In this document: in pieces, positions 1-11,925 of the stretch | Layout of the letters: every line of letters begins with the position of its first letter | Numbering within the stretch: position 1 is the stretch's first letter | NCBI GenBank assembly: GCA_037783415.1 | Contig: JAZGTN010000015.1 | Location: 6,149,001 to 6,213,000 of the forward strand | Source of the DNA: Leptasterias polaris | Taxonomy: Eukaryota; Echinodermata; Asteroidea; Forcipulatida; Asteriidae | DNA: 64,000 nucleotides | Direction of reading: 5' to 3' | Translations under genes and position numbers: made by a program | Notes under the pieces: generated by a model | What the model was told of the DNA's origin: nothing | Database searches by the model: none | The model's input: the letters and a program-made list of their open reading frames with translations, nothing else

Positions 1-83
1 AGCAACTATAAGGCGTGTTAATGTTTGTTTCACGATTGCGCAATAAGCACATAAGTGTTTTCCCAAGTCACGTGCAACAAGCC

Positions 84-168
84 ACACGTGCGCTACTCGG
101 GCGGGATTCGAACCCTCGAACCCTTACCAACCACTAGACAACCGAGCGTGCTCGGTGACACAGAGGCC
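84..168 (-). repeat. tRNA-derived SINE fragment
   Basis: On the minus strand this has a B-box-like GGTTCGAATCC (plus-strand complement near 105-117) and an upstream A-box-like segment, as in a tRNA-derived SINE head. The short ORF over it is chance. The flanks 1-83 and 169-420 show no gene. Confidence 0.45.
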
Positions 169-429
169 AGTCTGACTTCTGATTATTATAGCAGTGGGTA
201 CTGCAAAATTTCTAATAGACCTAATCATTGCATACACAGGGTAATCGCTGCTTAATACATACAGTATAGGCCTAATTTAAATCTTCGAGGTTTAAATATA
301 AAATCATCACCAAGCTCCCCCCCCCAAACAAAAAATACATATACAATTAGAATTAAGAGAGATGTGTTAGAGAGTTTGTGCACGTCTACGTCTTATTTTT
401 AACAGTAGGCCTACTCCCAAAATGCACCA

Positions 430-650
430 GATATTACTGGTAGTAAGGAAGGCGTATATGAACTCCTTTTTGGAAGGAGGGTCATAACCCTCAGTAATGA
501 GGGTCATGAGTCTCCCATCCAGCGCATGACAGCGAATGGCTTGATCAATCGTAAGTGTGTGTACTTATAGTGTGTGTTTGTTTTTTGTTGTTGTTTTAAT
601 TGTATCAGCTAGCAATGAAGAAATACTGTAATACAACCCACATTTATTGC
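430..650. repeat. Left arm of a long inverted repeat (partner 5241-5530)
   Basis: The reverse complement of 5241-5530 matches this segment. Shared landmarks are GAGGGTCATGAG, CCCATCCAGCGCA, ACAGCGAATGGCTTGATC and TTTTAATTGTATCAG. The right arm has about 90 extra bases. The arms are about 4.6 kb apart, so this may be one fold-back element or two opposite copies of one repeat family. Confidence 0.7.
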
Positions 651-1519
651 TAGCGGCGTAACTAAGGTAAAATGTTTTGGGGGGCACAAGGGGGGCACCA
701 TTTTTTCTAGGGGGGCACTGCTGGCAAATCAACTTTAGATTCCTTTGCACTTTAAAAAAACTGGATCTTAATCTACGCAATGGCGGGTTTCTGTGTCAGA
801 TCCTGCAACCTTTGAAATACATAATAATGAAACAAATACTGATTTTTTTCTTTTTCTTTTTTCTATCTTCTTTTTCGCGCATCTTGAATGTGTAGAATTA
901 AATCATAACTGTTAACAAGAATCTTTTTTTATTGGGATTTATGTATTTGAGGACTGGCACTAGTATTTATTTATTTCACACTTGGGGCCATGCACAGTAG
1001 GCCTAAACTTTGATATTTTTTCGAAATTGTTTTGACCCATCCGCCCCGCCCCCCTCCAAAATTTCGATGTTTACATATTGACAAACTATTTAAATATACC
1101 CTATACACTGAAGAACAAAGTAATGTCTCAAATGAAGCAGATATTTTAGATCAATGCTCTCACAGCTCAAGAGTTTTCAAAGGTAGTTTCCTCATGTACT
1201 TACGATAAATGCAACGGCACCCAGCACGTCGTGTAGCTTCATGTGATATTACTAACCGTATTTAACGTGGCAGACTGTCATCATACAATTTGCAGACGTG
1301 ATTTACCGTACTCTGAAGACGTTGGTAAAAATAACAACTGTCCAACAAATATGTGTAGGCCCTATATATAGAAAAATAGTTTGAAACATTGAGTAACACG
1401 CCACCAGTGCTCCATAAAAGTTTATAAAACTTAACATTTAATATTCTGGTAATTATTATAGTCTCAAAAGTTCAGATTTCAAATGGGGGGGGGGGGGGGG
1501 GGGCAACCGGGGGGAAACT
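651..1519. other. Gene-free stretch, AT-rich
   Basis: No convincing exon on either strand. It holds homopolymer runs (T run near 844-862) and an 18-base poly-G run near 1486-1503 just before the compound repeat. Confidence 0.6.
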
Positions 1520-2330
1520 TACATCAATTTGATATTAAGCTGTATCAAACCTTATTTGCTGCCGAGAGATAAATACAAATGTCTTTTGTGCATCTGACTA
1601 TCGGGTATTTTCCACTAACAGAGACCATTTCTGATCATGTCTGGCGTGGCATTGAGGAATCACGTTAAAAAAAGTCCATCTGTAACCGCTGGCAGTTTCC
1701 TTCACGTCGTGTACAAAATACATTTGCATTTATCTCGAGGATTCTTGAATACCCGGTTAACCGCTCAACAAAAAAAAACATTTGAAGTTTGATATTAAGC
1801 TGTATCAAACCTTATTTGCTGCCGAGATATAAATACAAATGTCTTTTGTGCATTTGACTATCGGGTATTTTCCACTAACAGAGACCATTTCTGATCATGT
1901 CTGGCGTGGCATTGTTCATCGTAACCGCTGGCAGTTGCCTTCAGGTCATGTACACAAGACATTTGTATTTATCTCTCGGCAGCAAATATCTAACTTCAAA
2001 TGATTTTGTATTTTATTTTGTTGGGAGCTGTAAACCGGGTATTCAAGAATCCTCGAGATAAATACAAATGTCTTTTGTACACGACGTGAAGGAAACTGCC
2101 AGCGGTTACAGATGGACTTTTTTAACGTGATTCCTCAATGCCACGCCAGACATGATCAGAAATTGTCTCTGTTAGTGGACAATACCCGATAGTCAAATGC
2201 ACAGAAGACATTTGTAAATATCTCGAGGATTCTTGAATACCCGGTTTACCGCTCAAAAAATAAATAAATTATCATTTGAAGTTTGATATTAAGCTGTATT
2301 AAACCTTATTTGCTGCCGTATCGGAGTAGC
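1520..2330. repeat. Compound direct and inverted repeat block
   Basis: A module starting GATATTAAGCTGTATCAAAC is present at about 1527 and 1790, and its start recurs at about 2285. Between them, 2030-2215 is the reverse complement of the module's second half (CTCGAGATAAATACAAATG, GAAGGAAACTGCCAGCGG, GCCACGCCAGACATGATCAG). The block is therefore direct copies plus an inverted copy, able to fold into several alternative hairpins. No coding signal. Confidence 0.8.
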
Positions 2331-3638
2331 ACCGAAATCAGAGTGAAAATATTTCAACACCAAACTAATTAACATGAAGCGTTTTAGCTTATTGAAAATA
2401 AAGATTTTAAAAAAGGTGAAGCTTGATCTTTCTATTAGGAAACATCTTGTGTGTGTACGGTGTATTTATTTTGGTCGACTTTCCCGTGTTTTCTATATTC
2501 GTTTTTTTACTATTTATTTAATTTTAAACAATTGTACTCACACTTTTGGGGCCGTATCCGAAACGTGTAGAACGTGGATACGCTCGTCAAGTTTCCAATC
2601 GCTTGAAGCGTTGAAAAAGGCACCTTTGTTTGTTCTCGTTTTTTTTTAAAGGAAAAAAACAAACAACACAGTTGTCTTTGGTTGCAGAGTTAGATTAATT
2701 TGACACATTTTCTTCGTATTTTATTGTATTTAGTAAATGGATGTAACATTACTATTTGACAAGTCCCCATACAAGAAACAAAACAAAATGATATACTATT
2801 AGGGTATTATGTTAATATATATATATAAATTGTTAAACCTTAAGAGAAAATCATGCATGAGGCCGTGTTCAAGCGCGTCATGAGATGAGATCATGTGAGT
2901 GAGATCACGAAAAACACAGCATCTTTTGATAGTAGGCCCCTACTCGATATAGGCCTATGCAACATAAGGACCTCATGCGCTATAGTCCCATACATAAGAC
3001 TGTTTTTATAATTTTTATTAGAGAACATTTTTTCAAGGATATGCAAAGAAAATAGGACCGTAACGCACTTAAAATGTTCATAAGGCTTAAAGTTTGTAAA
3101 TTATTAAATATGTAGCTTCTCCCCGTGTCGAGTGAGAATCCTGTATTGAAAGGCAAGCTTGAAGAAATTTGAGACGTCATCATATTATAACCTACAGTTC
3201 TAAAGAGGGGTGGGGGAGACAAAAACAATTGTTAGGGGAATTATTCTTCTAACCCTTTAGGGGGCGTTAACCCTTTTTTTTTGGGGGGGGGGGCGTTTTT
3301 TAAATTGTTTATTTATATATTTTATTTTATTGTTATCTTTATTTATTATTAATATTTGTTCGGGGGGGGGGGGGCTAATATGAAAGAAAAGGACATCGGC
3401 GCGTTAGTGCCGCCCGTCGCTCAGTGACGCGGGAGGGGTTTTTTGTTTTGACAATGAAGGTCCAATTCCAGCCATTTTGGTCAATTTTTTGTTTTTAAGT
3501 TGTTTTTTTAGTTTTTTTTTGCGCACTTTTTTTTTACATTTTGGGTGGACTTTTTCTTTCTTTTTTGATTTTGATGGGTTTTCTAATTATTTATTTATGC
3601 CTTTTTATTTATGCCTTTTTATTTATTTATTTATATTT
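2331..3638. other. Gene-free stretch, AT-rich with poly-G/T tracts
   Basis: Short ORFs here (such as 2374-2649) have no family resemblance, no splice context and biased T-rich composition. G runs lie near 3283 and 3362. Confidence 0.55.
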
Positions 3639-3995
3639 TTATCAAATGATAAACCGCAAGGGAAACTGACTGGGTAAATTTTAAACGAGTTTGGGTTGAA
3701 CAAAGAAAAATGTACTAGCTAGAGCGGAATTTGAACCAACGACCTCCGGATTAACGTACCGGCGCTTTACCAACTGAGCTATCTATATCTAGACCTATGT
3801 TGGCCGTCTCCCTATTTTGTAAATATCCTTGTTCGGGGGTTGCCAGTCAGAAGCTATTCAACCGTAAACTGCCGTGTATCCAGGGATCACATCTAAGTAC
3901 GATACAACCTGGGAAGCCGCAGCCAGATATTGGATTCACCACAAGGGAATTTGACTGGGTAAATTTATAATGATTTTGGGTTGAATAAAGAAAAT
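3639..3995 (-). repeat. Composite SINE with tRNA-Asn-like module
   Basis: Read on the minus strand, 3718-3792 contains an A box (TAGCTCAGTTGGTAAAGC) and a B box (GGTTCAAATTCC). The anticodon loop would read GTT, but position 33 is C rather than U, so a working tRNA is unlikely. The same tail (TTGTTCAACCCAAA, then ATTTACCCAGTCA) occurs on both sides of the tRNA-like module. A diverged copy of the whole structure is at 19425-19770 in the opposite orientation. Confidence 0.7.
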
Positions 3996-4840
3996 TATAC
4001 TAAAGCAGCCCTCACCCCCCAAGTTACGGGCCTGGTAAGGGAAAATCAACAAGAAGAAGGTGTGTGTGTGTGGGGGGGGGGGGGGGGGGGGGGGGTTGGA
4101 AAGGAAGGAGGATATGAGAAAAAAGGAGACAGTGTGCCTATGGCACTTTCCTGCCCATTAATCTTTAACAAATTAGCGAGTGTTCCGGCGAGAGACATCG
4201 AAAGAAAATGGTCAGAAAAGCGTTGTAAACCATCCTGTGGATGTTGTTTTCAGACAATGGTCTCCCTCGAAAAGTCAAAAGGCGATGGTTAAACATACTT
4301 TTCCTTTGATGTTTGCGTGCATCCTCACAGAAAAGGGGGTTATAAGGGGTAAAGGGGAATGTTTTAACTTAATAAAACAAACATTTCCCCCTTTTTTCTT
4401 TTTCTTTTTTTCTTTTTTAAAATAAATATTTTACCTTATGCCTTATGAAAAAAGAATTTGCATTAACAGTGATATAATTTATACTGGTGTTTTATTAAGT
4501 ATCCTATTAACAAAAGGTCAAAAGAATAAGACAAAAACTGTTAGTTCCTTAATTTTGTTGACAATAATTGGAGCGACTCATCATTCCATCCTTGTTGTTC
4601 AATGACTATACAAACTAAGCTGTTTATTCTTGGCACAAAACTTTGATGGCTAACCATTCAGTGATTTTGAAAAGACACGATAGTCTAGTTTTTGAGAAGT
4701 ACAGTTTTAAACATGGCCTAAACCACACAATTGATGTTGTTGGACGCGACGCAATCTTAGAGTTTTTTTTGGATTAAGAAAACAAAAAATACAATATACT
4801 TTTTAAGGCGCACACACCAACGAGAGGAATCAATACAGCG
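3996..4840. other. Gene-free stretch with GT and poly-G tract
   Basis: A (GT)n run followed by about 24 G lies at 4058-4095. ORFs crossing it (3981-4292, 4180-4425) are low-complexity and unsupported. Confidence 0.5.
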
Positions 4841-5054
4841 CGCTGCCCATGGTCAATTCCGTGTCCCAGCCGCGCAATTTGATTTGTGTGTGTCGGCAGA
4901 CTTCAGTTCACACATTGTGCGCGCGCATTTTCACAGATTGCGCACAACAACGTTTTTAGCAAACTTTGTGTGTTGTACAAATTTGACTGGATATTTTGTG
5001 GAGAACTTTTAGTATAGTTTTTAATATGTCTACAACTAACAAAATATACCTTTA

Positions 5055-5170
5055 AAAAGTAGACCCACGGGGGTCGGATCGAAACTCTCTTTCCAGGCGT
5101 CTTTTCATTATGGCCTAATCCTGCGCTCGGCCACTGAGAGCTTGTTAGAACACGATCAAACCGTAGCAGA
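5055..5170 (-). repeat. tRNA-Leu/Ser-like SINE remnant
   Basis: The minus strand reads a type-II-like A box (GTGGCCGAGCGCAGG) and a B box (GTTTCGATCCGACCC) separated by a long variable region, as in SINEs derived from tRNA-Leu or tRNA-Ser. The ORF over it (4903-5241, minus) is not considered a gene. Confidence 0.5.
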
Positions 5171-5240
5171 CGACAACAAAAGTACGGGACCCGTACATTC
5201 TTGACCAAGGGGGTGTTACTTACACCCTTTGTTTGAAGCA

Positions 5241-5530
5241 ATACATGTGGGTTGTATTACATTATTTCTTCATTGCTATCTGATACAATTAAAACAACAA
5301 CAAACAAACAAACACACAAACTTGATAGCATTTTTATTCGTAGCGTCTTTTTTTGCCTTCTTATTAAATAATTATTAAACAAACACAACACTATAAGTAC
5401 ACTTCCCTTACCTAACTATCGATCAAGCCATTCGCTGTCTGCGCTGGATGGGAGACCCTCATGACCCTCATGACCCTCATGACCCTCATGACTGAAGGTT
5501 ATGACCCTCCTTCCTTACTACTATTACTCA
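5241..5530. repeat. Right arm of the long inverted repeat (partner 430-650)
   Basis: Inverse of 430-650, with an internal insertion. It contains four tandem copies of ACCCTCATG at about 5455-5490, where the left arm has about one. Confidence 0.7.
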
Positions 5531-6663
5531 TAACTCATGTCATTTTTAATTGCTCTATTTGAAATGAGGAGCCGTGATTTGAGGTATCATCAAAATGACA
5601 ATAATATACATGTGTACACAGCAGAAATAGTTTCTCTGGAGTAACTTTAAAATCAGTGAACTCTAAGATTGAAACTAATCATTTTTTTTCTTGATAATTG
5701 CCAAAGCAGTACTTTGTCCTCATCTGACGCGCTCTCTACATTATAGTGAGAGATGCACTTCGCTGATTTTTCCTCCGAGTTGAGCAATTTCGCAAAATCC
5801 ACAGCTAAAGCCTTGTGTACTTGAAATTGAATTGATGCACAGTTCAAGCTATAAGTTGATCAAAAGTGCAATGTCGCTGACCGTAACGCTTTTCTTCATC
5901 CAACTAACGATAGCATTTCTACACAACATGTCATGAAAATTTAACTGCGATCAGAATATACGAACAAGGGGTTTCAGCATTCATGGAAAATACAAATTAA
6001 AAACTTCATTCTGGCAAAAAATACTGAAAAACCTCCAAATATTACGTAATTCCCTCGAAACGTTTTATTGCGTTCCTTACAATTATAAAATTCGTGATTT
6101 TGAGAGAGCGAACTTTTTCGAGGAATGAACTATATTGTTTCTTCGCCTTTCTTTTAGTTTTCCTCCTGCTTTTAATTCTTTCTGTTTTACCTGTTGACGT
6201 TTTTTCTTGACTGTCACCCTATATGAGCTCCGTACAACAACATTTTGAACTGCTGTGATGCCAACAAAAATTTACGAGGAAAACAAATAATACTCAGCAT
6301 TGCGTAGCCAAAACACAGTTTCCGCAGAGTGTCGCAGTGTATATCCTTATCTATGGACTTGACTTCAAGTCTGAGGTCGCGGTATATTTATCTGCATCAG
6401 CCACGCAACCCACCCCTGACGTCACACTTCGAGGCTCGTTTAACCTTGCGGATAAGACAGGGGACCAGCCTACGTAAAGGGCACCCTAACTCGTGATCGA
6501 GGGTTGTTGTCGGAGGTTTATCACCAAGAGGGCGATAGTTCAGGCAATATTATTGTAGTGGCTAACAGGTAGGCCTAGACTAAAAACAAAATCCAAAACA
6601 ACAACAAAACAAAAAATAACATCACGATCACAGACTTGGAACGAAGTCTAGTCCTTGTCCAAT
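5531..6663. other. Gene-free stretch left of the receptor cluster
   Basis: I see no exon with coding bias and splice sites. Short minus-strand ORFs (5653-5847, 6575-6811) look like chance. Confidence 0.5.
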
Positions 6664-7451
6664 GGGTGAATAACGCTGCAGTCAGATTCCTCTTTAACAG
6701 AGTTGACCTCGCACACATATTACAATTCCTCACGGACAACTTGCATAAGGTCCATAAAGTCATAAATGAAAAGACAAAAAGTACAATTTGTTCTCCCATG
6801 GTCAATGACACTCTGAATTGCTAACTTTTATCAAATTATGGAGGTCCCCATTAGAAAAAAACACGTTTTTATTTGAATCAGCGAGCTCAGATCAAAGACT
6901 CGAATCCAAAAATCACATCACTGTTCCAACACAAACCCGACTGCTTAAACTTAATAAAGTGCATCATGCGATCCGTAGTAATTGTCTATACTCTAAAGTT
7001 AATTGCCATTTTATCTCCAAGATTTTCGTGTATTGTCATTTTCCGTTTTCCCCTCTTTTATTCCCAACCATGTGACGACAAAAGTATATTTACAATATTG
7101 ACTGAACATGCGCGCGTAAACAATCAATTCAGTCAGACGTCAGTCTTGACATAATGTTCCCATGAGTAGAGATAATCCACGATTCTTTATAGAATGTACA
7201 TGTATTTTTTGTAACGAAGCAGTTTAAAAATGCAACCATGCAAAAGGTGAACTGTGAGTGTCTGCATGGGAAGACGGTACGGATTCTGACTTGCAAGTCA
7301 CATGGGCAATAACCAGCACACACATTTGTGTTATAAACAGGAGTGTTTACAGTAAGACTGGGCTTTCTTGCTAGTAATATTTTGGACGAGTTGATTTGTG
7401 AAGAAAGCTGAAAATCACATTGAGCAAAGTGGGACTTTTCAATAGCCTGCA

Positions 7452-9467
7452 ATGATTCTGATAGGCCTACTCCTGTTTGTTTTAAGGAATCCAGCCGGTC
7501 TCAGCGTTGGTGAAATACCGGCCACTGCTCAGATGAGCTTTTCCCGCTCTGGCGATGTGATACTTGGTGGGATTTTCCCACTTCATGAATGGGTGCCCGG
7601 CGGGTTGCCTTGTAGTGGCCCGCTGAGCAGGTCAGGAATTGAGCTCACCTTCTTGCAGATGTACGTGATCCAGCAAGTAAACGCACGCCAAGATCTACTG
7701 CCCAACGTCACCATCGGGTTTGACATCCGTGACAGCTGTTTCTCCGAGACCATGGCGATGTGGTCCGCTCTCGCTCTGGCCAGCACCTCGGAGGTACCCC
7801 AGGAGGACGTGGAGTTCAAACAGATCACCTCACCACAGCACGGCAAACTCCTCTGCATCATCGGCACTACGTCAAGTTTTACTTCTATCCCGGCCTCGCT
7901 AGCGGCTAGTCTGTATCGCATCCCAATGATTTCCGCCTATGCCACCAGTAATGAACTCAGCGTTAAGTCTCGATTCCCGTACTTTGCCCGCACCGTCCCA
8001 GCCGACAGTCTCCAAGCAACGGCCATCATAGACATCCTTCTGCATTTTGGCTGGAAATATATCGGGTTGTACTTTCAACTGAACAGCTACGGAATCCACG
8101 GTGCTCAGGCTGTGCTTGACCTAGTGACAAAGCACGATATCTGTGTTGCGTTTTCTGTGTCAGTCCGAGCAGAGGCTGCCACGTCTGAACTGAAAGAGGC
8201 TGTACTGAATATGAAGGCATTTCCCAGTGCCCGGGTGGTGGTTTTGTTTACTTATTCCACAGTGGCAGGCAGAATCCTAGATTTAACCGCAAAGCAAGAA
8301 GGAAGTTCTACCAATATAATATTTGTTGGCAGTGACGGGACGGCTCACTGGGCAGCGAAGACTAACTTGAACTCCTTACGCGGTTCCGTTTTTGTGAATC
8401 TAAACTTCTGGGGGATCCCAGGCTTTCCGGAGTATTTCAGCAATCAACAGTTCCAGGAAGACCCGTTCAACCCCTGGTTCCAGGAATACAAAGAATGGTG
8501 GATGCAGTCTAAGGGTTGCTCTAATTTCACTAACTGTATGATACCGATTGATAATGACAAAAGCACGATGGTTGATGCCATCAACGCTTTTGCCTACGCC
8601 CTACACGAGTTGCTCCAAGACCGTTGCAACAACAGCATAAACTGTCGTGAGTTGACCCCATTTATCTCTGGACACGAGTTGATACCTTACATACACAATT
8701 TAAGTTTTCAGGGTCTCAACAACCACATCGCATTGGACACAAATGGCAACCCGGGTGGGATTTACCAAGTCTTTGGTCACAGTGGTGAACACGGGGTCGT
8801 GCAGATAGGGTCTTGGGTCAGTTCCACGGATGCTCCTCTGAGAATCAATTCATCGGCAGTTGATTGGGCTTGGGGGACACAGAGCCCACCGATCTCGCTC
8901 TGTCGTGAGGTATGTCAGCCTGGATACGTCGAGGTACCTCTAGAGCAGAAGTGTTGCTACGGTTGCCGGCAATGTCCCAGTAACGCTCGCGTCATTGGTT
9001 CAGAGTGTGAATCGTGCCCGAAGGACAAATGGCCCGATGTCAGCTTCACGGAGTGCATCCCGATTGTACCAAGCCCTCCAGGCTGGAGCGATCCGGTGGT
9101 TATCTTCATCATCATCATGTCATGCTTTGGTTTGATCCTCTCTGGGTTGACAGCCGCTGGTCTAGTTTACTACCGTGACAACTCTCTAATCAAAGCAGCC
9201 AGTCGTGAGCTGAGTAGCATCAACATCCTCGGTCTCACCCTAGCCTTCCTTGCTCCCTTTTCCCTCCTGGTTCCACCGACGGATGCTTCATGTCTGACAT
9301 CAGAGTTGGTTGTCTCTTTGTGCATCACCCTGACGTACGCGCCTACACTGCTGAAAGTAAATCGAATCTACAGGATTTTTGAGGCAGCGAAGAAATCAAA
9401 AAAGTGTCCCCGCTTCATCGGTTCACGTTCGCAGGTCGTCATCGTGCTAATTGTCGTCGTTTTGGTG
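7452..9467 (+). CDS. Class C GPCR (mGluR-like) variable long exon, copy 1
   Basis: The exon encodes residues 1-672 of a metabotropic-glutamate-like receptor, a plasma-membrane G-protein-coupled receptor. It has a hydrophobic signal peptide (about 1-20), a Venus-flytrap ligand domain (about 35-470), a nine-cysteine domain (C484-C535: paired CC at 501-502, then CYGCRQC) and TM1 (545-575) through mid-TM4 (661-672). By comparison with mGluRs, the amino-acid backbone contacts are present: S141/S142 in GTTSSF, T165 in YATSNELS, D185, Y213 and D295 in GSDGTAHW. The lysine that holds the glutamate side chain aligns with T372, so the ligand may not be glutamate. Possible N-glycosylation sites include NVT (85) and NFT (358). 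The exon ends at TTG GTG|GTAAGT in phase 0. The open frame reads 20 codons (including stop) past the donor, which I treat as intron. The matching 3' exon is at 23253. Confidence 0.92.
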
Positions 9468-9867
9468 GTAAGTTCGCTCACAGAAGCGCAGTATATATCT
9501 CTTCCCTTATTAAAGTTATCTTATTAACACATTGCACAATGTGGAACGAACCTTCGTACGATGTGCGTCTTTCATTTCCACCATTTTTGGATTAATTTCC
9601 TCCGTGTACAGTTTGACTCCCAAAATGGAGGAGAGGATTGGCGCGTGTAAGTGTACTGCTTGTTGTGAAATAGGTCAATACTTGAACAGTTGGTATGGTA
9701 CACGGTTATACCACTTTATGTACGGGAAGTCCAACTGGCAACCCAAATCGCTTGTAATGTTTACAACAGGCACACTGAGCTGCTATAACATGAATTATGA
9801 GTACTTGTTTGGTATAGCAACATGCAAGGGGGTTTATAGATGCTAGGGCGCAATTAGCAGCAAACTA

Positions 9868-10105
9868 TACCAGAAGACACCGGGGCGAACCAACTTCTCT
9901 CAACAATATTGAGTTCTGTTATATGCATTTCAAAAATCACGGGACCCAAACGGCTTTACATCCCGCACTCGTATGACGAAGCGAGAATTGTAAAGTGTCT
10001 TGCTCAAGAACACGAGTGTCCTGTCCGCGACACAAATCCATACTCCGACAACACCAGAGTTTGAGCTAGATACAGAAGCCCCACAGCCACGACACTCGCA
10101 CAGGC
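9868..10105. repeat. tRNA-Leu-type SINE, unit 1 copy
   Basis: Starts with ACCGGGGCGAACC, has a middle CGGCTTTACATCCC and AAGTGTCTTGCTCAAG, and ends in a minus-strand tRNA-Leu-like module (CCACGACACTCGCAC side). Present at the same place in all three receptor units, so the insertion predates their duplication. Confidence 0.75.
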
Positions 10106-11925
10106 GTGAAACAACACGACACTTGTAAAATACCAGGATTGTCCAAGCACTGCGCTAAATTACACACTTTCTATTCATGTTTTGACATTATCGCTTTGCA
10201 TGTTCCTTCCAACAATAACACAATTTCGACACCTGACCCCCTCTTAGATAATGTTGAACAGTCCAGTCTAGGATATAAAGGACTTTGACTCTCCCAGGCA
10301 GTGAACTTTTCGAAAACATTGAAAAAAATAAAATGTGCCATGACTTAAAATTACAATCGCTAAATAAGGGATATAAAAGCACTGTTATAACGATATTTAA
10401 TAGTGCCACACTCAGTTTGAAGTGATGTTCTACGAAAGTGTAGTGTACCCTCTTTCGGGTGACCACCGAATGGGGTAAAAATCCCGCCGTTGCTTATTAT
10501 AGTGCTGTTTTCCCCGACTGAGAGAAAAAGACACAATTTCCGTTATTTTGTTTGTCTTCGGCTGGGACAAAGTGTATAAACCCTAAAATCACATCTCGTG
10601 GTTTCGTGCTAAACACGACACAGCCAATCATTTGCGGATTCGATGTATACACAATATAGTTTATTACTTTGTAACAGATAACGAGCTCTTTTTGTGGTTG
10701 GGTTTAACTGAGTGGCTTAACTGGTATGCACTCCCTTTTATCTGAACTTAAGATCTATTTGGGCTGGTTTCCTAAGTATATATTTTTCTAAAGTTCATCT
10801 GGGGACTAGCTGTCTAGAGGTATTCGATTTGATTAAGGGAATAAAAGAGTGGCGGTGTAGTCTTAACGCCCATTTGAAACCGGCGCTGGTTCGTGACAGT
10901 GCGGTAAAGGCCAAAGGGCCGAAATTTGGTCGGATAGTGCCCTCTTTTTACCAAACTTCATTTAGCCCATAGAATAACCGTCGGTTAATATCCGGTATGA
11001 CAAAAGCAATGCTTTGATCACTTCTAAAAACACCAACCCTTTTGGCTGACCATACGGCCCAAAAATAACTCTCCAAGTACTTTGTCCCCTGGAAAAAACA
11101 ATTTTATGAAAACAAAATCAGTTTCGAAGTCAACATTCCAGTGAACGCCGCACTGTCAGATCCCTCTTTAAAAGAGTTGACCTCGCACACACATTACAAT
11201 TCCTCACGGACGACTTGCATAAAGTCCACAAAGTCATAAATGCGAAAACAAGACAAAAAGTACAATTTGTTCTCCCATGGTCAATGACACTCTGAATTGC
11301 TAACTTTTATCAAATTATGGAGGTCCCCATTAGAAAAACGCACTTTTTTATTTGAATCAGCGAGCTCAGATCAATGACTCGAATCCAAAAATCACATCAC
11401 TGTTCCAACACAAACCCGACTGCTTAAACTTAATAAAGTGCATCCTGCGATCCGTAGTTTGTCTATACTCTAAAGTTAATTGCCATTTTATCTCCAAGAT
11501 TATCGTGTAATGACATTTTCAGTTTTCCCTCTTTTCCAACCATGTGACGACAAAAGTATTTACACAATATTGACTGAATGCGCGCGTAAACATCAATTCA
11601 GTCAGACGTCAGTCTTGACATAATGTGCGCATGAGTAGAGATAATCCATGATTCTTCATAGAATGAACATGTAATTTATATAACGATGCAATTTAAAAAT
11701 GCAACCATGCAAAAGGTGAACTGTCAGTGTCTGCATGGGAAGACGGTACGGATGCTGACTTGCAAGTTGACAGTAAGGCAGTTACCAACACACACATTTG
11801 TGTTATAAACAGGACTGTTTTACAGTAAGACTGGGTTTTCTTACTAGTAATATTTTGGACGAGTTGATTTGTGAAGAAAGCTGAAAATCACTTTGAGCAA
11901 AGTGGGACTTTTTCAATAGCCTGCA

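Larger units (their letters stand above)
6664..11138 (+). repeat. Tandem receptor unit 1
   Basis: First of three units that align from about 0.8 kb before the receptor ATG to about 1.6 kb after the exon. Homology to units 2 and 3 begins near 6664 (AACGCTGCAGTCAG; compare 11143 and 15610). The ATG-to-ATG spacing to unit 2 is 4474 bp. The roughly 790 bp before the ATG is shared by all units and is where a per-unit promoter would lie; no certain TATA box is seen. The spacer carries a SINE (9868-10105) and a diverged half of the palindrome seen at 22321-22480. Unlike unit 3, it lacks the segment with the last exon. Confidence 0.9.

Noticed and set aside
7452..9527. The 691-codon ORFs (7452, 11926, 16390) as complete proteins
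   Set aside because: They end in the middle of TM4. A strong GTAAGT donor lies 60 bases before the stop, and the phase-matched exon at 23253 supplies the missing helices.
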